From Bacillus mycoides (GTDB lineage: Bacteria > Bacillota > Bacilli > Bacillales > Bacillaceae_G), in NCBI RefSeq assembly GCF_018742245.1, contig NZ_CP036135.1, positions 62,001-126,000 of the forward strand: DNA of 64,000 nt. Reading direction: 5' to 3'. A model generated the notes under the pieces. It searched no databases. It saw only the letters and a list, made by a program, of their open reading frames with translations, and had not been told where the DNA came from. Position 1 is the stretch's first letter. Each line of letters begins with the position of its first letter. The translations under genes and the position numbers were made by a program. Shown in pieces: positions 15,981 to 24,364 of this stretch.

Positions 15981-17654
15981 TTATTTTACTCCTACGTCAT
16001 TCCAAGCTTTTTGTACAGCTTGATATGTCGCGCTATTAACGCCATCGTAATCAGCAACAGATTGTAATAAAGCAGCACGTGCTTTGCTGAAATCACTTGT
16101 TGGTGTTAAGTACGTTGTTAAAGCACGGTAGTAGATTTTTTCTGCTTTTTCCTTACCAATAGCATTGATTGTTAAATAAGCAGCTTTATTTGGAATACCG
16201 CTATTGATATGTACGCCGCCATTGTCTCCTTCTTCTGTTGGTGGTAAATATTGATAGTCATTCATATGAGCAGGTTGGCCATACTTTTCAGGATTTGATA
16301 AGCTGCGAAGTGCATCTCCTGCAACTTTTGGCGTAGTTACAGCTTCTCCTAAATCCCAGTTGGCTGGATCAACGAAATATCCAAATACATCAGAAAAAGA
16401 TTCATTTAGTGCCCCGGATTGATTTAGGTATTCAAGCTCAGCTGACTTTTCAGTTACCGCATGTGTTAGTTCGTGTGCAACAACATCAAGCGAACCTGAA
16501 AGCGGTGCGAATTCAACACCATCGCCATCACCATAAACCATTTGTTGTCCATTCCAGAATGCATTATTGTAGTTGGTTCCGAAATTGATTCCAGAACGAA
16601 TCGTTGCACCTTTTCCATCAAAACTGTTACGGTTATGAACATTTTTATAATAATCATATACTTTTCCTGCATTAAAATGAGCATCAACTGCAGGAGCTTG
16701 GCTCTTATCTATCCAAGCATTATCTTTATCGAATAGAGCGTAATTATCTGGATTTTGCCAATCAGTGCCATGATTAGTTGTAGTTGTCTCAATAACGCCA
16801 CCATTCATCGGCTTTGTTGTGTCTTTTAAATAGTATTTTCCATATTGACTGCTATAAGTTGTATTCAGGCTTTTTCGATCCCCTAATACGCCGTTGCCAT
16901 AGCCTTTTTGCGGAGTATCTGCATCCGTAACTGCATTATATGAATTTACAATTGTTCCATCTTCTGCGTTTACATAGATTTTCCAGTTTGCTCCATAAGG
17001 TTTAATGAATTGTAATTGTACTTTATAAGTTAAGTAATAATTCCCGTCTTTTTCATAAACAACTAAATCTGCCTTTTCATTTGTAGATTTTACGGTTTCT
17101 TTCATTTGTTCTAACGGAGTCCCATTTGTTTCTACAAATGTATCTTTTTTTGCTAGATTAATATGTTTCCATGCATTTGAAAGGGCAGTTTCATTTGAAA
17201 TCTTTGCCTTTGTATTTCCTTTCAAACGTTCAGCGGCAGCGGGATGTACGTCTCCGTTTACCGTTGTTACTTTGCCCTCACGATTTGTATGAACAATGAA
17301 ACGTGCACCATCAACTGGAACTTTATTAATAGATTGAATGTACACATAATGTTTCATTCCTAAATCATCTGACTTTACTTCTTTCAGTGTTAAGTCAGTT
17401 TGTGGGTTGATTTTAAATAATTCCTTATTTTCTTCAAGGAACGATTTTACCTCTTTTTCTGAATCTACTTTTTTATCAGATAATTTTCCTGAAAGGAAAG
17501 ATGGATTTCCTTGTTCATCATTCCACTTTTTTTGAACGACTTCCATTTTGTCCAAAGCTTCTTGCTGCGATACTTGTTCTTCTGCAAAGGCATTTGAAAA
17601 TGGAGCCCCTAAAACCATTCCGGTTGCTAGTAATGTAACGACGGATTTCTTCAT
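15981..17654 (-). CDS. npr: Secreted neutral metalloprotease (bacillolysin, M4 thermolysin family)
   Basis: Preproprotein of 557 aa. Signal peptide KKSVVTLLATGMVLGAPFSN-AFA (1-24), FTP and PepSY propeptide (about 30-240), then the mature M4 peptidase (about 245-557). The zinc site is HELTHAVTEK, with the third ligand Glu in ALNESFSDVFGYF and the catalytic His region NGGVHINSGIPNKA. It hydrolyses extracellular proteins. The ATG at 17654 has GAGAGGAG upstream; an earlier in-frame ATG at 17672 lies before this signal. All active-site residues are present, so it should be active. In B. cereus such proteases are usually under quorum or stationary-phase control; no regulator is adjacent here. Confidence 0.96.
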   Translation of the reverse strand: MKKSVVTLLATGMVLGAPFSNAFAEEQVSQQEALDKMEVVQKKWNDEQGNPSFLSGKLSDKKVDSEKEVKSFLEENKELFKINPQTDLTLKEVKSDDLGMKHYVYIQSINKVPVDGARFIVHTNREGKVTTVNGDVHPAAAERLKGNTKAKISNETALSNAWKHINLAKKDTFVETNGTPLEQMKETVKSTNEKADLVVYEKDGNYYLTYKVQLQFIKPYGANWKIYVNAEDGTIVNSYNAVTDADTPQKGYGNGVLGDRKSLNTTYSSQYGKYYLKDTTKPMNGGVIETTTTNHGTDWQNPDNYALFDKDNAWIDKSQAPAVDAHFNAGKVYDYYKNVHNRNSFDGKGATIRSGINFGTNYNNAFWNGQQMVYGDGDGVEFAPLSGSLDVVAHELTHAVTEKSAELEYLNQSGALNESFSDVFGYFVDPANWDLGEAVTTPKVAGDALRSLSNPEKYGQPAHMNDYQYLPPTEEGDNGGVHINSGIPNKAAYLTINAIGKEKAEKIYYRALTTYLTPTSDFSKARAALLQSVADYDGVNSATYQAVQKAWNDVGVK

Positions 17655-17839
17655 TTTTATTTCTCCTCTCAATACTACGTATAATAAAGATGTATCTTAT
17701 TAAGGAATTATACAGAAAAAACATTATCTTGTTATTATAAATGCAAAATTACATATTTTTTTAAAATTCTAATATTTCTAACGTTCTATTAGCTCCTTGT
17801 TATAGAAACATCCTTTCTCACAATGATTTATGGATGGAG

Positions 17840-18418
17840 GAATTTAGGATGTAATGTTGCTAAACACTCTGTTCCAAAGGTTTTATCATTATTTTTTCCT
17901 GGTTCAACTTGAGAATTTAAAGACTGTCCACTATGTAAATCATATTCTAACTGAATTTTTATACCCGCTGTTTGTGCACAACCACCTGATCCAGGATACA
18001 CACTAGCTAAATGTTTTGGCACTTGGAAAATCGTTGCATCTAAAATACGAATTCGTTGAAAATAAGCAATTGAAGAGCTTGGAATTACTGATGGTTCACA
18101 AGTTTTATTTTTTAATCATAAAGAGAAAATATGTTTTAAAAAGCAAACAGCTTTTTTATAGAAACGTTTATTGAGTCCTTCCGGATTAATAAAAGTTCCT
18201 GTTGCTGCATGAAGTTGACCGCATAGTCTAACTAAAGAATTACTCGCTACTCGTTGACTAATCCAAACACAGATAGTGGCTAAATCGTGGCCCGAAAACT
18301 TACGCTTTCGTTGTACAAAGTCTAGTTCTCTAGCAAGTAATTCTAAAAATGAAGGCGTAAGATATTGATGTAATTCTTCAGAAAATAGTTGTAATTCATC
18401 TTGAATTGAGAGATTCAT
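17840..18418 (-). pseudogene. IS231 transposase N-terminal fragment
   Basis: Starts at 18418 with [20 protein letters not shown], almost identical to the intact ORF at 55914. It reads about 100 codons, is frameshifted near 18115, continues as [20 protein letters not shown] and ends at the truncation near 17840. The catalytic C-terminal half is missing. Confidence 0.88.
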
Positions 18419-18505
18419 AAAAAACGTCATCCTTTCTAATTTAGCTTATTTAGAAAAGATAACGTTTTTGTATTTGAGGATACTAAAATTTCTTAAGTTG
18501 ATGGG
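17840..18505 (-). mobile_element. IS231 5' half relic
   Basis: The left end lies at 18485-18505 (CTTAAGTTGATGG on the plus strand). It is followed inward (leftward) by the standard leader and the first third of the transposase gene. The element stops abruptly near 17840; no right end is present. Confidence 0.8.
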
Positions 18506-18938
18506 GTATCGCCGATTTGGAAATCGAAATAAAGAAGTACCAAAAAGCAAATTTAAATATGTAGAAGAAACAAATGTATTTGCTTGTCCGATGGGATCTA
18601 TTTTAGAGTATGCGAGAACCGATAGAGAAGGCTATCGTCAATATAAGTCTGATCCAACAGATTGTGTAGTTTGTTCATTGCGTGATAAATGTTTTTCAAA
18701 AAAACAAAAACAGAAAGATATTACACATCATATTTGGGAGGAATATAAAGATATTGCCAGAAAAAACAAATTAACAAGTACAGATAAAAAACTATACAAG
18801 GTACGCTGCTCGACTATAGAGCGAAGCTTTGCGGACGCCAAAGAACTAAATGGCTATCGATACGCGCGGTTTCGAGGGCTGAAGTCTGTCCAAATGCAAG
18901 CGTGTCTCATCGCAGCTTATCAAAACATGAAAAAATAG
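18506..18938 (+). pseudogene. IS1182-family transposase, C-terminal fragment
   Basis: About 143 residues: YRRFGNRNKEVPKSKFKY, then CPMGSILEYARTDREGYRQY, C-x-x-C-x(5)-C-F in the cysteine-rich DCVVCSLRDKCF, and the final DDE segment STIERSFADAKELNGYRYAR (the catalytic Glu) with YQNMKK at the end. This matches the C-terminal third of IS1182-type DDE transposases. The N-terminal part was removed by the IS231 relic whose end abuts at 18505. A hairpin at 18943-18980 (CTCCATC...GGTGGAG) probably belongs to its right end. Confidence 0.85.
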
Positions 18939-19044
18939 CTCTCCATCTAACCAAAAGGAGTCTGGTGGAGGGCTATTTTTCTAAATTCTATTATTTTATA
19001 TTGTTTTCTTTCGCTAAAATCAAAAAAGATTTCCCAACACTCTG

Positions 19045-19076
19045 AAAGAAAAGACGCTTTAAAGCGTCTTTTCTTT
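19045..19076 (-). terminator. Terminator of the HTH gene
   Basis: Perfect 16-bp inverted repeat AAAGAAAAGACGCTTT / AAAGCGTCTTTTCTTT, 12 bases beyond the stop of the gene ending at 19088. Confidence 0.88.
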
Positions 19077-19087
19077 ATTTTTATAAT

Positions 19088-20071
19088 TTAGTTGTCTGAC
19101 GCTTGATAATCATAAATCTTTTCACGAATAGCGGATGCAATAAATTCTTCAATAGAACTGTTCGTTTCTTTTACAATGTTTGTGATTGCATGGTATTCAC
19201 TGCTTGTTATCGTTACTGCTTTAGTAACACTACGGCTATCTAAATACACACTAAAATTAACACGTCTTGTTAATTTTCCTTCTATTATATATGGGGTTAA
19301 AGAATCAATCCATTCTACCTGCATTTGCATTGGTAATTGAATAATGGATTGACGAACATCAAAGTACCAAAAACCATCTTCCTCAGAAACCTTAATATTT
19401 CTTGGTGATACATACTGTAGTATTAAGTCAATTAAGTGAAAAATGTTACTTCGCAATTGATTTGATTTAGGAAAACGAAACTTTACAAATTTTTGGTGAT
19501 GACTTCTTGGTTTATCGGATAAAATATATGCAGGCTTATATCCCATTTTAATTGAATCTTCTAGTGTCATATTGTTTCCAAACTCATCAATAAGCACAAT
19601 ATCTCCGCGCTTCGGAATGGATATAATGCGTGCTAATTTATTACCTTCTATAAATTTTTGGAACAATACAACATTATATTTTTGTGAGAATGTATACAGC
19701 GTATTGGCCTGATCCAATTGCTGTACCAATCCGTGTATTTCTTCCTCATTTACAAATTTAGTCTCACGATTACGATGTTTCTGTATAGTGCAAGTCAATA
19801 CTCCTTCTTCTATCCACTTTTCAAGTTGATACATGCTCACATTATAATCTTTTGCTGCCTGATATAAGGTAATTCCCTCTGTTTCACGATCTTCTTTGAG
19901 CTTTTCTATGTCTTCCCGCTTAAATAAAAAGCTACCATCTAAACGCCAGGTCTCTCGATTAATTGGAATTAATTGTCCTTGTTTCATAAGAGTATTAAAA
20001 ATGAAGCTACTAATTCCTAAATAAGCTTTTACTTCATTCGTATTCATATTTATTTCCTGTCTTTCAAACAT
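19088..20071 (-). CDS. HTH DNA-binding protein divergent from a tyrosine recombinase
   Basis: Protein of 327 aa. Residues about 12-55 (VKAYLGISSFIFNTLMKQGQ) and 70-95 (TLYQAAKDYNVSMYQLEKWI) look like two excisionase/MerR-like helix-turn-helix motifs. A third motif-like region is at 128-145 (YTFSQKYNVVLFQKFIEG). The C-terminus (about 275-325, SRSVTKAVTITSSEYHAITN) resembles a ribbon-helix-helix segment. I do not recognise a named family. The start at 20071 has AGGAGGAAAAGGT directly upstream; a second start at 20047 is possible. Divergence from the recombinase at 20431 with a shared palindrome-bearing spacer suggests that it controls the recombinase or serves as its accessory factor. Confidence 0.75.
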   Translation of the reverse strand: MFERQEINMNTNEVKAYLGISSFIFNTLMKQGQLIPINRETWRLDGSFLFKREDIEKLKEDRETEGITLYQAAKDYNVSMYQLEKWIEEGVLTCTIQKHRNRETKFVNEEEIHGLVQQLDQANTLYTFSQKYNVVLFQKFIEGNKLARIISIPKRGDIVLIDEFGNNMTLEDSIKMGYKPAYILSDKPRSHHQKFVKFRFPKSNQLRSNIFHLIDLILQYVSPRNIKVSEEDGFWYFDVRQSIIQLPMQMQVEWIDSLTPYIIEGKLTRRVNFSVYLDSRSVTKAVTITSSEYHAITNIVKETNSSIEEFIASAIREKIYDYQASDN

Positions 20072-20430
20072 ACCTTTTCCTCCTATGTGTAAACTTCTGT
20101 TATGTAAAATCGATAATTTTATTATGTAAAGTTAAATTGATAAAAATATATAATGTGAATTACATTATAACACAATTATAACTTAATTTATTTTTAAAAT
20201 AAATGTAATGTAAATTCACTTTCTAATTAAATTATCTTTTATATAATTATAAATTATATTAAAGATAATTTATAAAAACAATTAGATAATAACTATAGAA
20301 AATAGAACATTTTCTATAGTTGTTTTACACTTTCATTTTTATAAAGTTTAATTTTACTTTCTAAATAATTTTGAATAAACTTAAGTTATAATAATAGATA
20401 TAAAGGTAATTAATAAGGAGTTGAAGAATA
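20072..20430. promoter_or_regulatory. Divergent promoter region with palindromic operator candidate
   Basis: A 359-base, extremely AT-rich spacer between divergent genes. It contains the perfect inverted repeat ATAATGTGAATTACATTAT (20150-20168) and further half-sites TAATGTAA near 20205 and TTATGTAAA at 20100 and 20122. These repeated TTATGTAA/TAATGT words suggest multiple binding sites for the HTH protein. Confidence 0.5.
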
Positions 20431-21591
20431 ATGAAATTTGAATTGAATACAATTCATAGTGAAACTTCTTTAGAAAATATAGAAAAACAAAAACAAGATT
20501 TCGCTAACATAATTGCAATATGGAATTGTGATTATATAAATGAAGCTGAATTTAAAAAGGAAAATAACGAAAGAGAAGATTCATATACATACAAGGGATT
20601 TTCAGATGAAGAAATATTGTATTACTACTTGAACCGACAAACACATTTTGATCAGGAGAAGCGTATAAAGGATGAATCAAGAACTCTATACGCTCGTGAT
20701 TTAAGCCAGTTTTACTTCTTTATCAAACAAAGTACTGAATTTCTGCAGCAAGATGTAAAAGACTATAAAGTTGGCCGAGTCTGGAGGAATCTAAGAAAGC
20801 GCCATATCCGTAACTATCAAAAATGGCTGTCCCAGGACGCAATCTCCTATCAATCAAAAGTAAAATACAAGGCATCTACGATTAGTCGGAAGCTTGGTGT
20901 AATCCGTTCTTATTTAAAATGGCTATACGAAATCCAATATATCCAGGAGCCTCTTCATGTAGAAATTCTAAGCACGGCGGTGAATAAACAACATAAACCA
21001 AAGCGTGAGTTATCATATGAGGAAGTGAAGCAACTACTAAACTACTACAAGGATAATGAAATTAACTATGCTTTATTATCAGTCCTTGCTACTACAGGGT
21101 TACGTGTTGCAGAGGTGGCCCATGCAAAGTGGGAAGCTCTTGAGTATGACGCTATACGAGGACGTTACTATTTAACAGTTGATACAAAGGGAGATAATGA
21201 ACGGATTGTTTCTATTAATAAGGAGATTTTTAATCGTATTGCCGCGTTTCGAATTCGAAGAAGATTACATATAGACATTGGGAATACAAATGGTGGAACG
21301 ATATTTCAAACTAAGAACCATACAGCTTATAGAGAGAATTACTTGTCACAATATATTTCTAAAATCATTAAAGATACTCAGTTACCCTTTACAGAGAACA
21401 TCCGAATTACTCCCCACTTCTTTAGACATTTTTATGTACAGTACTTGTATGATTACAAAGGATTACCACCTCATGTCATCGCAGCTGCAGTCGGTCATAA
21501 AAATGATCGGACTACGAAAGAAAATTATTTGAAGCAAAGATTGACGAAAGATAATGATGCCGGGAATCTAATTTTGGAAGATGAATTTTAA
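20431..21591 (+). CDS. Tyrosine recombinase (XerC/D-like integrase)
   Basis: Protein of 386 aa. N-terminal SAM-like core-binding domain (about 60-180), catalytic domain from about 195. Catalytic residues visible: Arg in TTGLRVAEVAHAKWE, Lys in DTKGDNERIVSI, H-x-x-R in TPHFFRHFYVQYL, His in AAAVGHKNDRTTKENY, and the nucleophilic Tyr in that last motif. The ATG at 20431 follows AAGGAGTTGAAGAATA. All catalytic residues are present, so it should cut and rejoin DNA. It could be a plasmid dimer resolvase or the integrase of a mobile element; no attachment-site repeat was identified. Confidence 0.93.
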   Translation: MKFELNTIHSETSLENIEKQKQDFANIIAIWNCDYINEAEFKKENNEREDSYTYKGFSDEEILYYYLNRQTHFDQEKRIKDESRTLYARDLSQFYFFIKQSTEFLQQDVKDYKVGRVWRNLRKRHIRNYQKWLSQDAISYQSKVKYKASTISRKLGVIRSYLKWLYEIQYIQEPLHVEILSTAVNKQHKPKRELSYEEVKQLLNYYKDNEINYALLSVLATTGLRVAEVAHAKWEALEYDAIRGRYYLTVDTKGDNERIVSINKEIFNRIAAFRIRRRLHIDIGNTNGGTIFQTKNHTAYRENYLSQYISKIIKDTQLPFTENIRITPHFFRHFYVQYLYDYKGLPPHVIAAAVGHKNDRTTKENYLKQRLTKDNDAGNLILEDEF

Positions 21592-21825
21592 TTTTAACGG
21601 CTCTATATTAGTATTACAGGACTTCAATACCGGTGCGTTTAGTTATGTAATTTTTATACAACTAAAATTGATTATCCGACCATTAATTTATGTTTATTAT
21701 TACAAGTATTCATTAGTTCTTCGCCAAGATTCCCTAAAAATTGTCGTATCTATGGGGAATCGCGTAGAGCCTTGCTATAATAAAAATATAGATATATCAT
21801 ATTTATTGATAAGGAAGATTTAAAT

Positions 21826-22122
21826 ATGGAAAAGATACATAGAGTATTAAGTGATTTTTCTAAGGTTAATGAATATGATGGTGTAGGTAATGATTATAGA
21901 CTATACCTTTTATCAGAAAATACACAAGAAGATATATGTGCTCTTATAAAAAAGGATATAAAAGCTACTAGTAATGACACAATAGGACTTATAAAGTTCA
22001 AAGATTGGCAGCAGGATTTCCTTTCTTGTGAATTTCCTGGAAGTGAAGAGTACTGGTTCGGAACAATACCAAGCGGATATGATTTGAAAGGATTAATACC
22101 GAAAGAATTTATCGTTTTCTGA
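21826..22122 (+). CDS. Unidentified 98-aa protein, 3' end overlapping an IS605-linked RNA
   Basis: Starts at 21826 (RBS AAGGAAG). The sequence MEKIHRVLSDFSKVNEYDGV continues with mixed alpha/beta composition, including GLIKFKDWQQDFLSCEFPGS. It could be an immunity-type or SMI1-like protein, but I do not recognise it. Its last codons (FIVF, stop TGA 22120-22122) lie in sequence shared with the other IS605-linked copy at 34.8 kb. The native C-terminus has therefore probably been replaced by the inserted element. Confidence 0.6.
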   Translation: MEKIHRVLSDFSKVNEYDGVGNDYRLYLLSENTQEDICALIKKDIKATSNDTIGLIKFKDWQQDFLSCEFPGSEEYWFGTIPSGYDLKGLIPKEFIVF

Positions 22123-22189
22123 CAGAAGACTCCTTCCTCAAAAATGTGAAGGTGTGAAACACCAATTTTAGGTGGGAGATGAATGTCAG
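22119..22189 (+). ncRNA. TnpB/IS605-associated structured RNA, copy A
   Basis: A 71-base unit with a closing helix CTGACA (22119-22124) / TGTCAG (22184-22189), inner CTCC / GGGAG, CCTTC / GAAGG-type stem, and the hairpin GGTGTGAAACACC. It sits immediately before an IS605-type left-end hairpin and a tnpB start. The same unit with different closing bases occurs at 28426-28496, and a near-identical one on the minus strand at 34735-34805. It resembles the omega-RNA scaffolds found at the ends of tnpB elements; whether it is an omega RNA of a lost neighbour or part of this element's leader is open. Confidence 0.55.
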
Positions 22190-22352
22190 TAGGCGTAAGC
22201 CTACGTTTTTTTGTATACTTTAGATATACTATGAAAAAGTGAGGTGCAACCTATGTTAGTAAATAAAGCATATAAATTTCGTATCTACCCGAATAAGAAA
22301 CAAGAAATAGTAATTGCTAAAACGATTGGTTGCAGTCGCTTTGTATTTAACC
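22187..22352 (+). pseudogene. tnpB: IS200/IS605 left end and truncated tnpB
   Basis: The left-end hairpin GTAGGC-GTAA-GCCTAC (22189-22204) and a promoter-like TTGTATAC...TATACTATG precede an ATG at 22253 with GAGGTG upstream. About 33 codons (MLVNKAYKFRIYPNKKQEIV to SRFVFN) match the start of TnpB (OrfB) endonucleases. The gene breaks off at about 22352; the RuvC domain is absent. Confidence 0.85.
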
Positions 22353-22558
22353 TTTTTTTAAATTGTGTTGCATATAAAAGTAGGCTATTTTGAGTAAATT
22401 ATGTTGCGTTAGCAACCGTTTAAACGGGTTTTTTAGACATTAATACAGCACAATTAATATTGTGTTGTATTAATCATTCTTATTGCTTTTAAGAATTAAG
22501 TAGTTTTATGTTTAAATTGGTAAATTGACTTTTCTTTGAAAGTAGTCCACACTAAAAC
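22353..22558. other. Spacer with terminator-like hairpin
   Basis: Contains AACCGTTTAAACGGGTTTTTTA (hairpin 22414-22434), which could end a transcript from the IS605 side. A long palindrome is listed separately. No coding frame. Confidence 0.55.
22439..22474. repeat. 16-bp-arm palindrome upstream of the MarR gene
   Basis: ATTAATACAGCACAAT (22439-22454) and ATTGTGTTGTATTAAT (22459-22474) form an inverted repeat with one G-T mismatch and a 4-base loop. It lacks a T-run, so it could be a double-sided operator or RNA hairpin rather than a classic terminator. Confidence 0.6.
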
Positions 22559-22574
22559 AGTTCACTTGTGAACT
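22559..22574 (+). promoter_or_regulatory. Perfect palindrome, MarR operator candidate
   Basis: AGTTCACTTGTGAACT is a perfect 7+7 inverted repeat with 2-base centre, 41 bases before the MarR start codon. A further half-site, GTTGAACT, lies at 22582-22589. MarR proteins typically bind such palindromes in their own promoters, so autoregulation is likely. Confidence 0.6.
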
Positions 22575-22615
22575 ATACAATGTTGAACTATGTAAAAAGA
22601 GAGGAAGTTACTACA

Positions 22616-23071
22616 ATGATACAAAAAAATCAGAACCTCAAAAAAGAAGCAGAAGTTGTACAGTCATTTGTAGCAATAAATAAAGAAATTATAAAATTTA
22701 CAAATCAAAATGCCTCTAGTTTAGGATTAACAGCACAACAAATGGGAATCTTAAACACAATTTATAGAATTCCTAATATTACTCTTAAAAGTATTTCAGA
22801 ACGACTTTCAGTCCCTAAAAGTACAGTGAGTGTAAATGTGGATGAATTAGTTAATCTAGGATTAATCGAACGAAATCCCTCATCAGAAGATCGTAGAGAG
22901 GTAAAATTAAAAGTAACAACGAAAGGTCAAGAAACATCAAAAAAATCTATTGAAAATTCTACTTCCTATAAAGCTATGTCATTAGCATTAGAACAACTTC
23001 AGGAGGCAGAAATTCAAACATTATTACATATTCATAAAAACTTATTAAATTCTCTACAGCAATCTAATTAA
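22616..23071 (+). CDS. MarR-family transcriptional regulator
   Basis: Protein of 151 aa. Start chosen at 22616 because AGAGGAAG lies nine bases upstream; the longer GTG frame from 22568 would begin inside the palindromic operator. The winged helix covers about residues 40-110, with TAQQMGILNTIYRIPNITLK, SISERLSVPKSTVSVNVDEL (recognition helix) and the wing ERNPSSEDRREVKLKVTTKG, which carries the DRR signature. It likely represses genes for efflux, stress or virulence in response to small molecules. No obvious target gene lies downstream; the next elements are a terminator and a Tn3-family end. The target may have been lost, or is only its own promoter. Confidence 0.92.
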   Translation: MIQKNQNLKKEAEVVQSFVAINKEIIKFTNQNASSLGLTAQQMGILNTIYRIPNITLKSISERLSVPKSTVSVNVDELVNLGLIERNPSSEDRREVKLKVTTKGQETSKKSIENSTSYKAMSLALEQLQEAEIQTLLHIHKNLLNSLQQSN

Positions 23072-23098
23072 TTTATACAAACTAGATTTTTAAATATT

Positions 23099-23141
23099 AA
23101 AGAGCCGCTTTACTCTTAACAGGGTAGAATGCGGCTCTTTT
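23099..23141 (+). terminator. Terminator of the marR gene
   Basis: Stem AAAGAGCCGC / GCGGCTCTTTT enclosing TTTACTCTTAACAGGGTAGA. A diverged copy of the same terminator, in reverse orientation, lies at 37372-37402. Confidence 0.85.
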
Positions 23142-23155
23142 CTTATCAAAATTTG

Positions 23156-23193
23156 ATTAGCGTGTTTTTTTTCAAAATTGCTGACGGTACCCC
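23156..23193 (-). repeat. Tn3-family 38-bp terminal inverted repeat
   Basis: Read on the minus strand it begins GGGGTACCGTCAGCAATTTT and ends AACACGCTAAT at 23156. GGGGT at the outer end and ACGCTAA(G) at the inner end are the hallmark of Tn3-family transposons, close to Tn4430 as I recall it. The outer GGGG is followed at once by an IS231 left end. Confidence 0.75.
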
Positions 23194-23325
23194 ATCGCCA
23201 TCAAGCTAAAAAATTGTATCCATAAAACGAAAAAAACGCTATTCTTTTTGTAGAAATATACAGAAAGGATGGCGTTTTTGTATGAATCTATCGATTCAAG
23301 ATGAGTTTCATTTATTCGCTGTAGA
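23194..23325 (+). mobile_element. IS231 5' end relic with transposase start
   Basis: The IS231 end (ATCGCCATCAAGCTAA, 23194-23209), the standard leader and RBS GAAAGGATGG precede an ATG at 23282 ([14 protein letters not shown]). The copy is cut off after about 15 codons. It is inserted exactly at the GGGG of the Tn3-type end. Confidence 0.82.
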
Positions 23326-23379
23326 ACCACAGCCAGTTAAAAGACCTACCACTAATCCTATTGCAATAAGTTTCTTCAA
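23326..23379 (-). pseudogene. Lipoprotein signal-peptide fragment
   Basis: From a TTG at 23379 (AAAGGAG eight bases upstream) the reverse strand reads KKLIAIGLVVGLLTGCGS, a complete lipoprotein signal peptide with lipobox LTGC. The remainder is replaced by the IS231 relic. The identity of the lost lipoprotein cannot be told. Confidence 0.6.
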
Positions 23380-23476
23380 TTCGTATGCTCCTTTACATCT
23401 ACATTTCTGTTCATTATATTGTTCTTACGAAATCTGTCGCTCTCATTTCAAATTGGATTATATTTGCATCCGAACT

Positions 23477-24199
23477 TTACCTCTTATCCCATAAGACATC
23501 GGATGCTGTCGTTTCCAAAGTACATTCTAATGTCTCTAATTTTGTAAGTCCATATTTTCTATTTAGTGCTTGCAATATTAACCAGTCTGATACATGAATA
23601 TTACTACTTAAAAATGGCCCATGTAAATACGTACCTATCAGGTTTTTGTACAGAAGTCCTTCCTTTTTTTCTGTTGCATTATTCCCATATCCCTGTAGAA
23701 CTTGACCGAGACAGTCAAAAGAATGGAATGTTTGGCCACTATGGTTTTCAAAACCCACTATTCTTCCGAATTTTTCAGATTGTACTCTTACATTCCCTAC
23801 TAATCGCCCCACTGAGCCCGTGTCCTTACATGATGTATAAAATGGTAATATTCCTAAGCCTTGTATGATATCACTGTTTGCAGTTTCATAATAATCCCCT
23901 AATAGTTGATATCCTCCACAAATACAAAGTGCTGCTAAACCATCCTCTATTGCTGCTTTCAATTCTTTTCGAATTGAAAGCAATTGTTCTTGTACCATTC
24001 GTTGTTCATTGTCACTTCCGCCCCCAATAAAAATTAGATCAGCCTGAGATACAGGATAATCTTTTACTTGTTCCACATAATGAATATCGGCTTCTATTCC
24101 CCTCCATTCTAATTGTTTTTGTAGAATGGTTACATTCCCACGATCCCCATATAAATTAAGAGTATTGGGAAAGTAATGATAGATAATCAATTTTTTCAT
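23477..24199 (-). CDS. gatD: Lipid II isoglutaminyl synthase, glutaminase subunit GatD
   Basis: Protein of 240 aa, a CobB/CobQ-like class I glutamine amidotransferase. It starts KKLIIYHYFPNTLNLYGDRG. The nucleophile is Cys94 in LCICGGYQLLG, the second catalytic residue His193 in IGTYLHGP, with glycine-rich IFIGGGSDNEQ before it. With MurT it amidates the alpha-carboxyl of D-Glu in lipid II to D-isoglutamine on the cytoplasmic side. The murT gene lies upstream in the same direction, but 165 bases separate them instead of the usual overlap. RBS GGAGG is only four bases from the ATG. The pair is intact; the GatD end lies next to the truncated lipoprotein gene. Confidence 0.92.
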   Translation of the reverse strand: MKKLIIYHYFPNTLNLYGDRGNVTILQKQLEWRGIEADIHYVEQVKDYPVSQADLIFIGGGSDNEQRMVQEQLLSIRKELKAAIEDGLAALCICGGYQLLGDYYETANSDIIQGLGILPFYTSCKDTGSVGRLVGNVRVQSEKFGRIVGFENHSGQTFHSFDCLGQVLQGYGNNATEKKEGLLYKNLIGTYLHGPFLSSNIHVSDWLILQALNRKYGLTKLETLECTLETTASDVLWDKR

Positions 24200-24364
24200 A
24201 GTACCTCCAGATTTTAAAAACGTAATCGGACCTTATATATAAATTCTAAGGAAAATACCCAATTTATATCGTTATTTTAAGTATCAACTCTCTATTCGGT
24301 GTATTTGCAATCTATATGCACTCAGTTAAATTATTAAACTAAATGTATATAGATACCATCTTAT

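Noticed and set aside
15981..17724. Additional overlapping frames inside the neutral protease gene
   Set aside because: Shadows of the protease reading frame, with no family resemblance or RBS.
23330..23600. Plus-strand frames between the IS231 relic and gatD
   Set aside because: They run antisense to the lipoprotein fragment and to the end of gatD.
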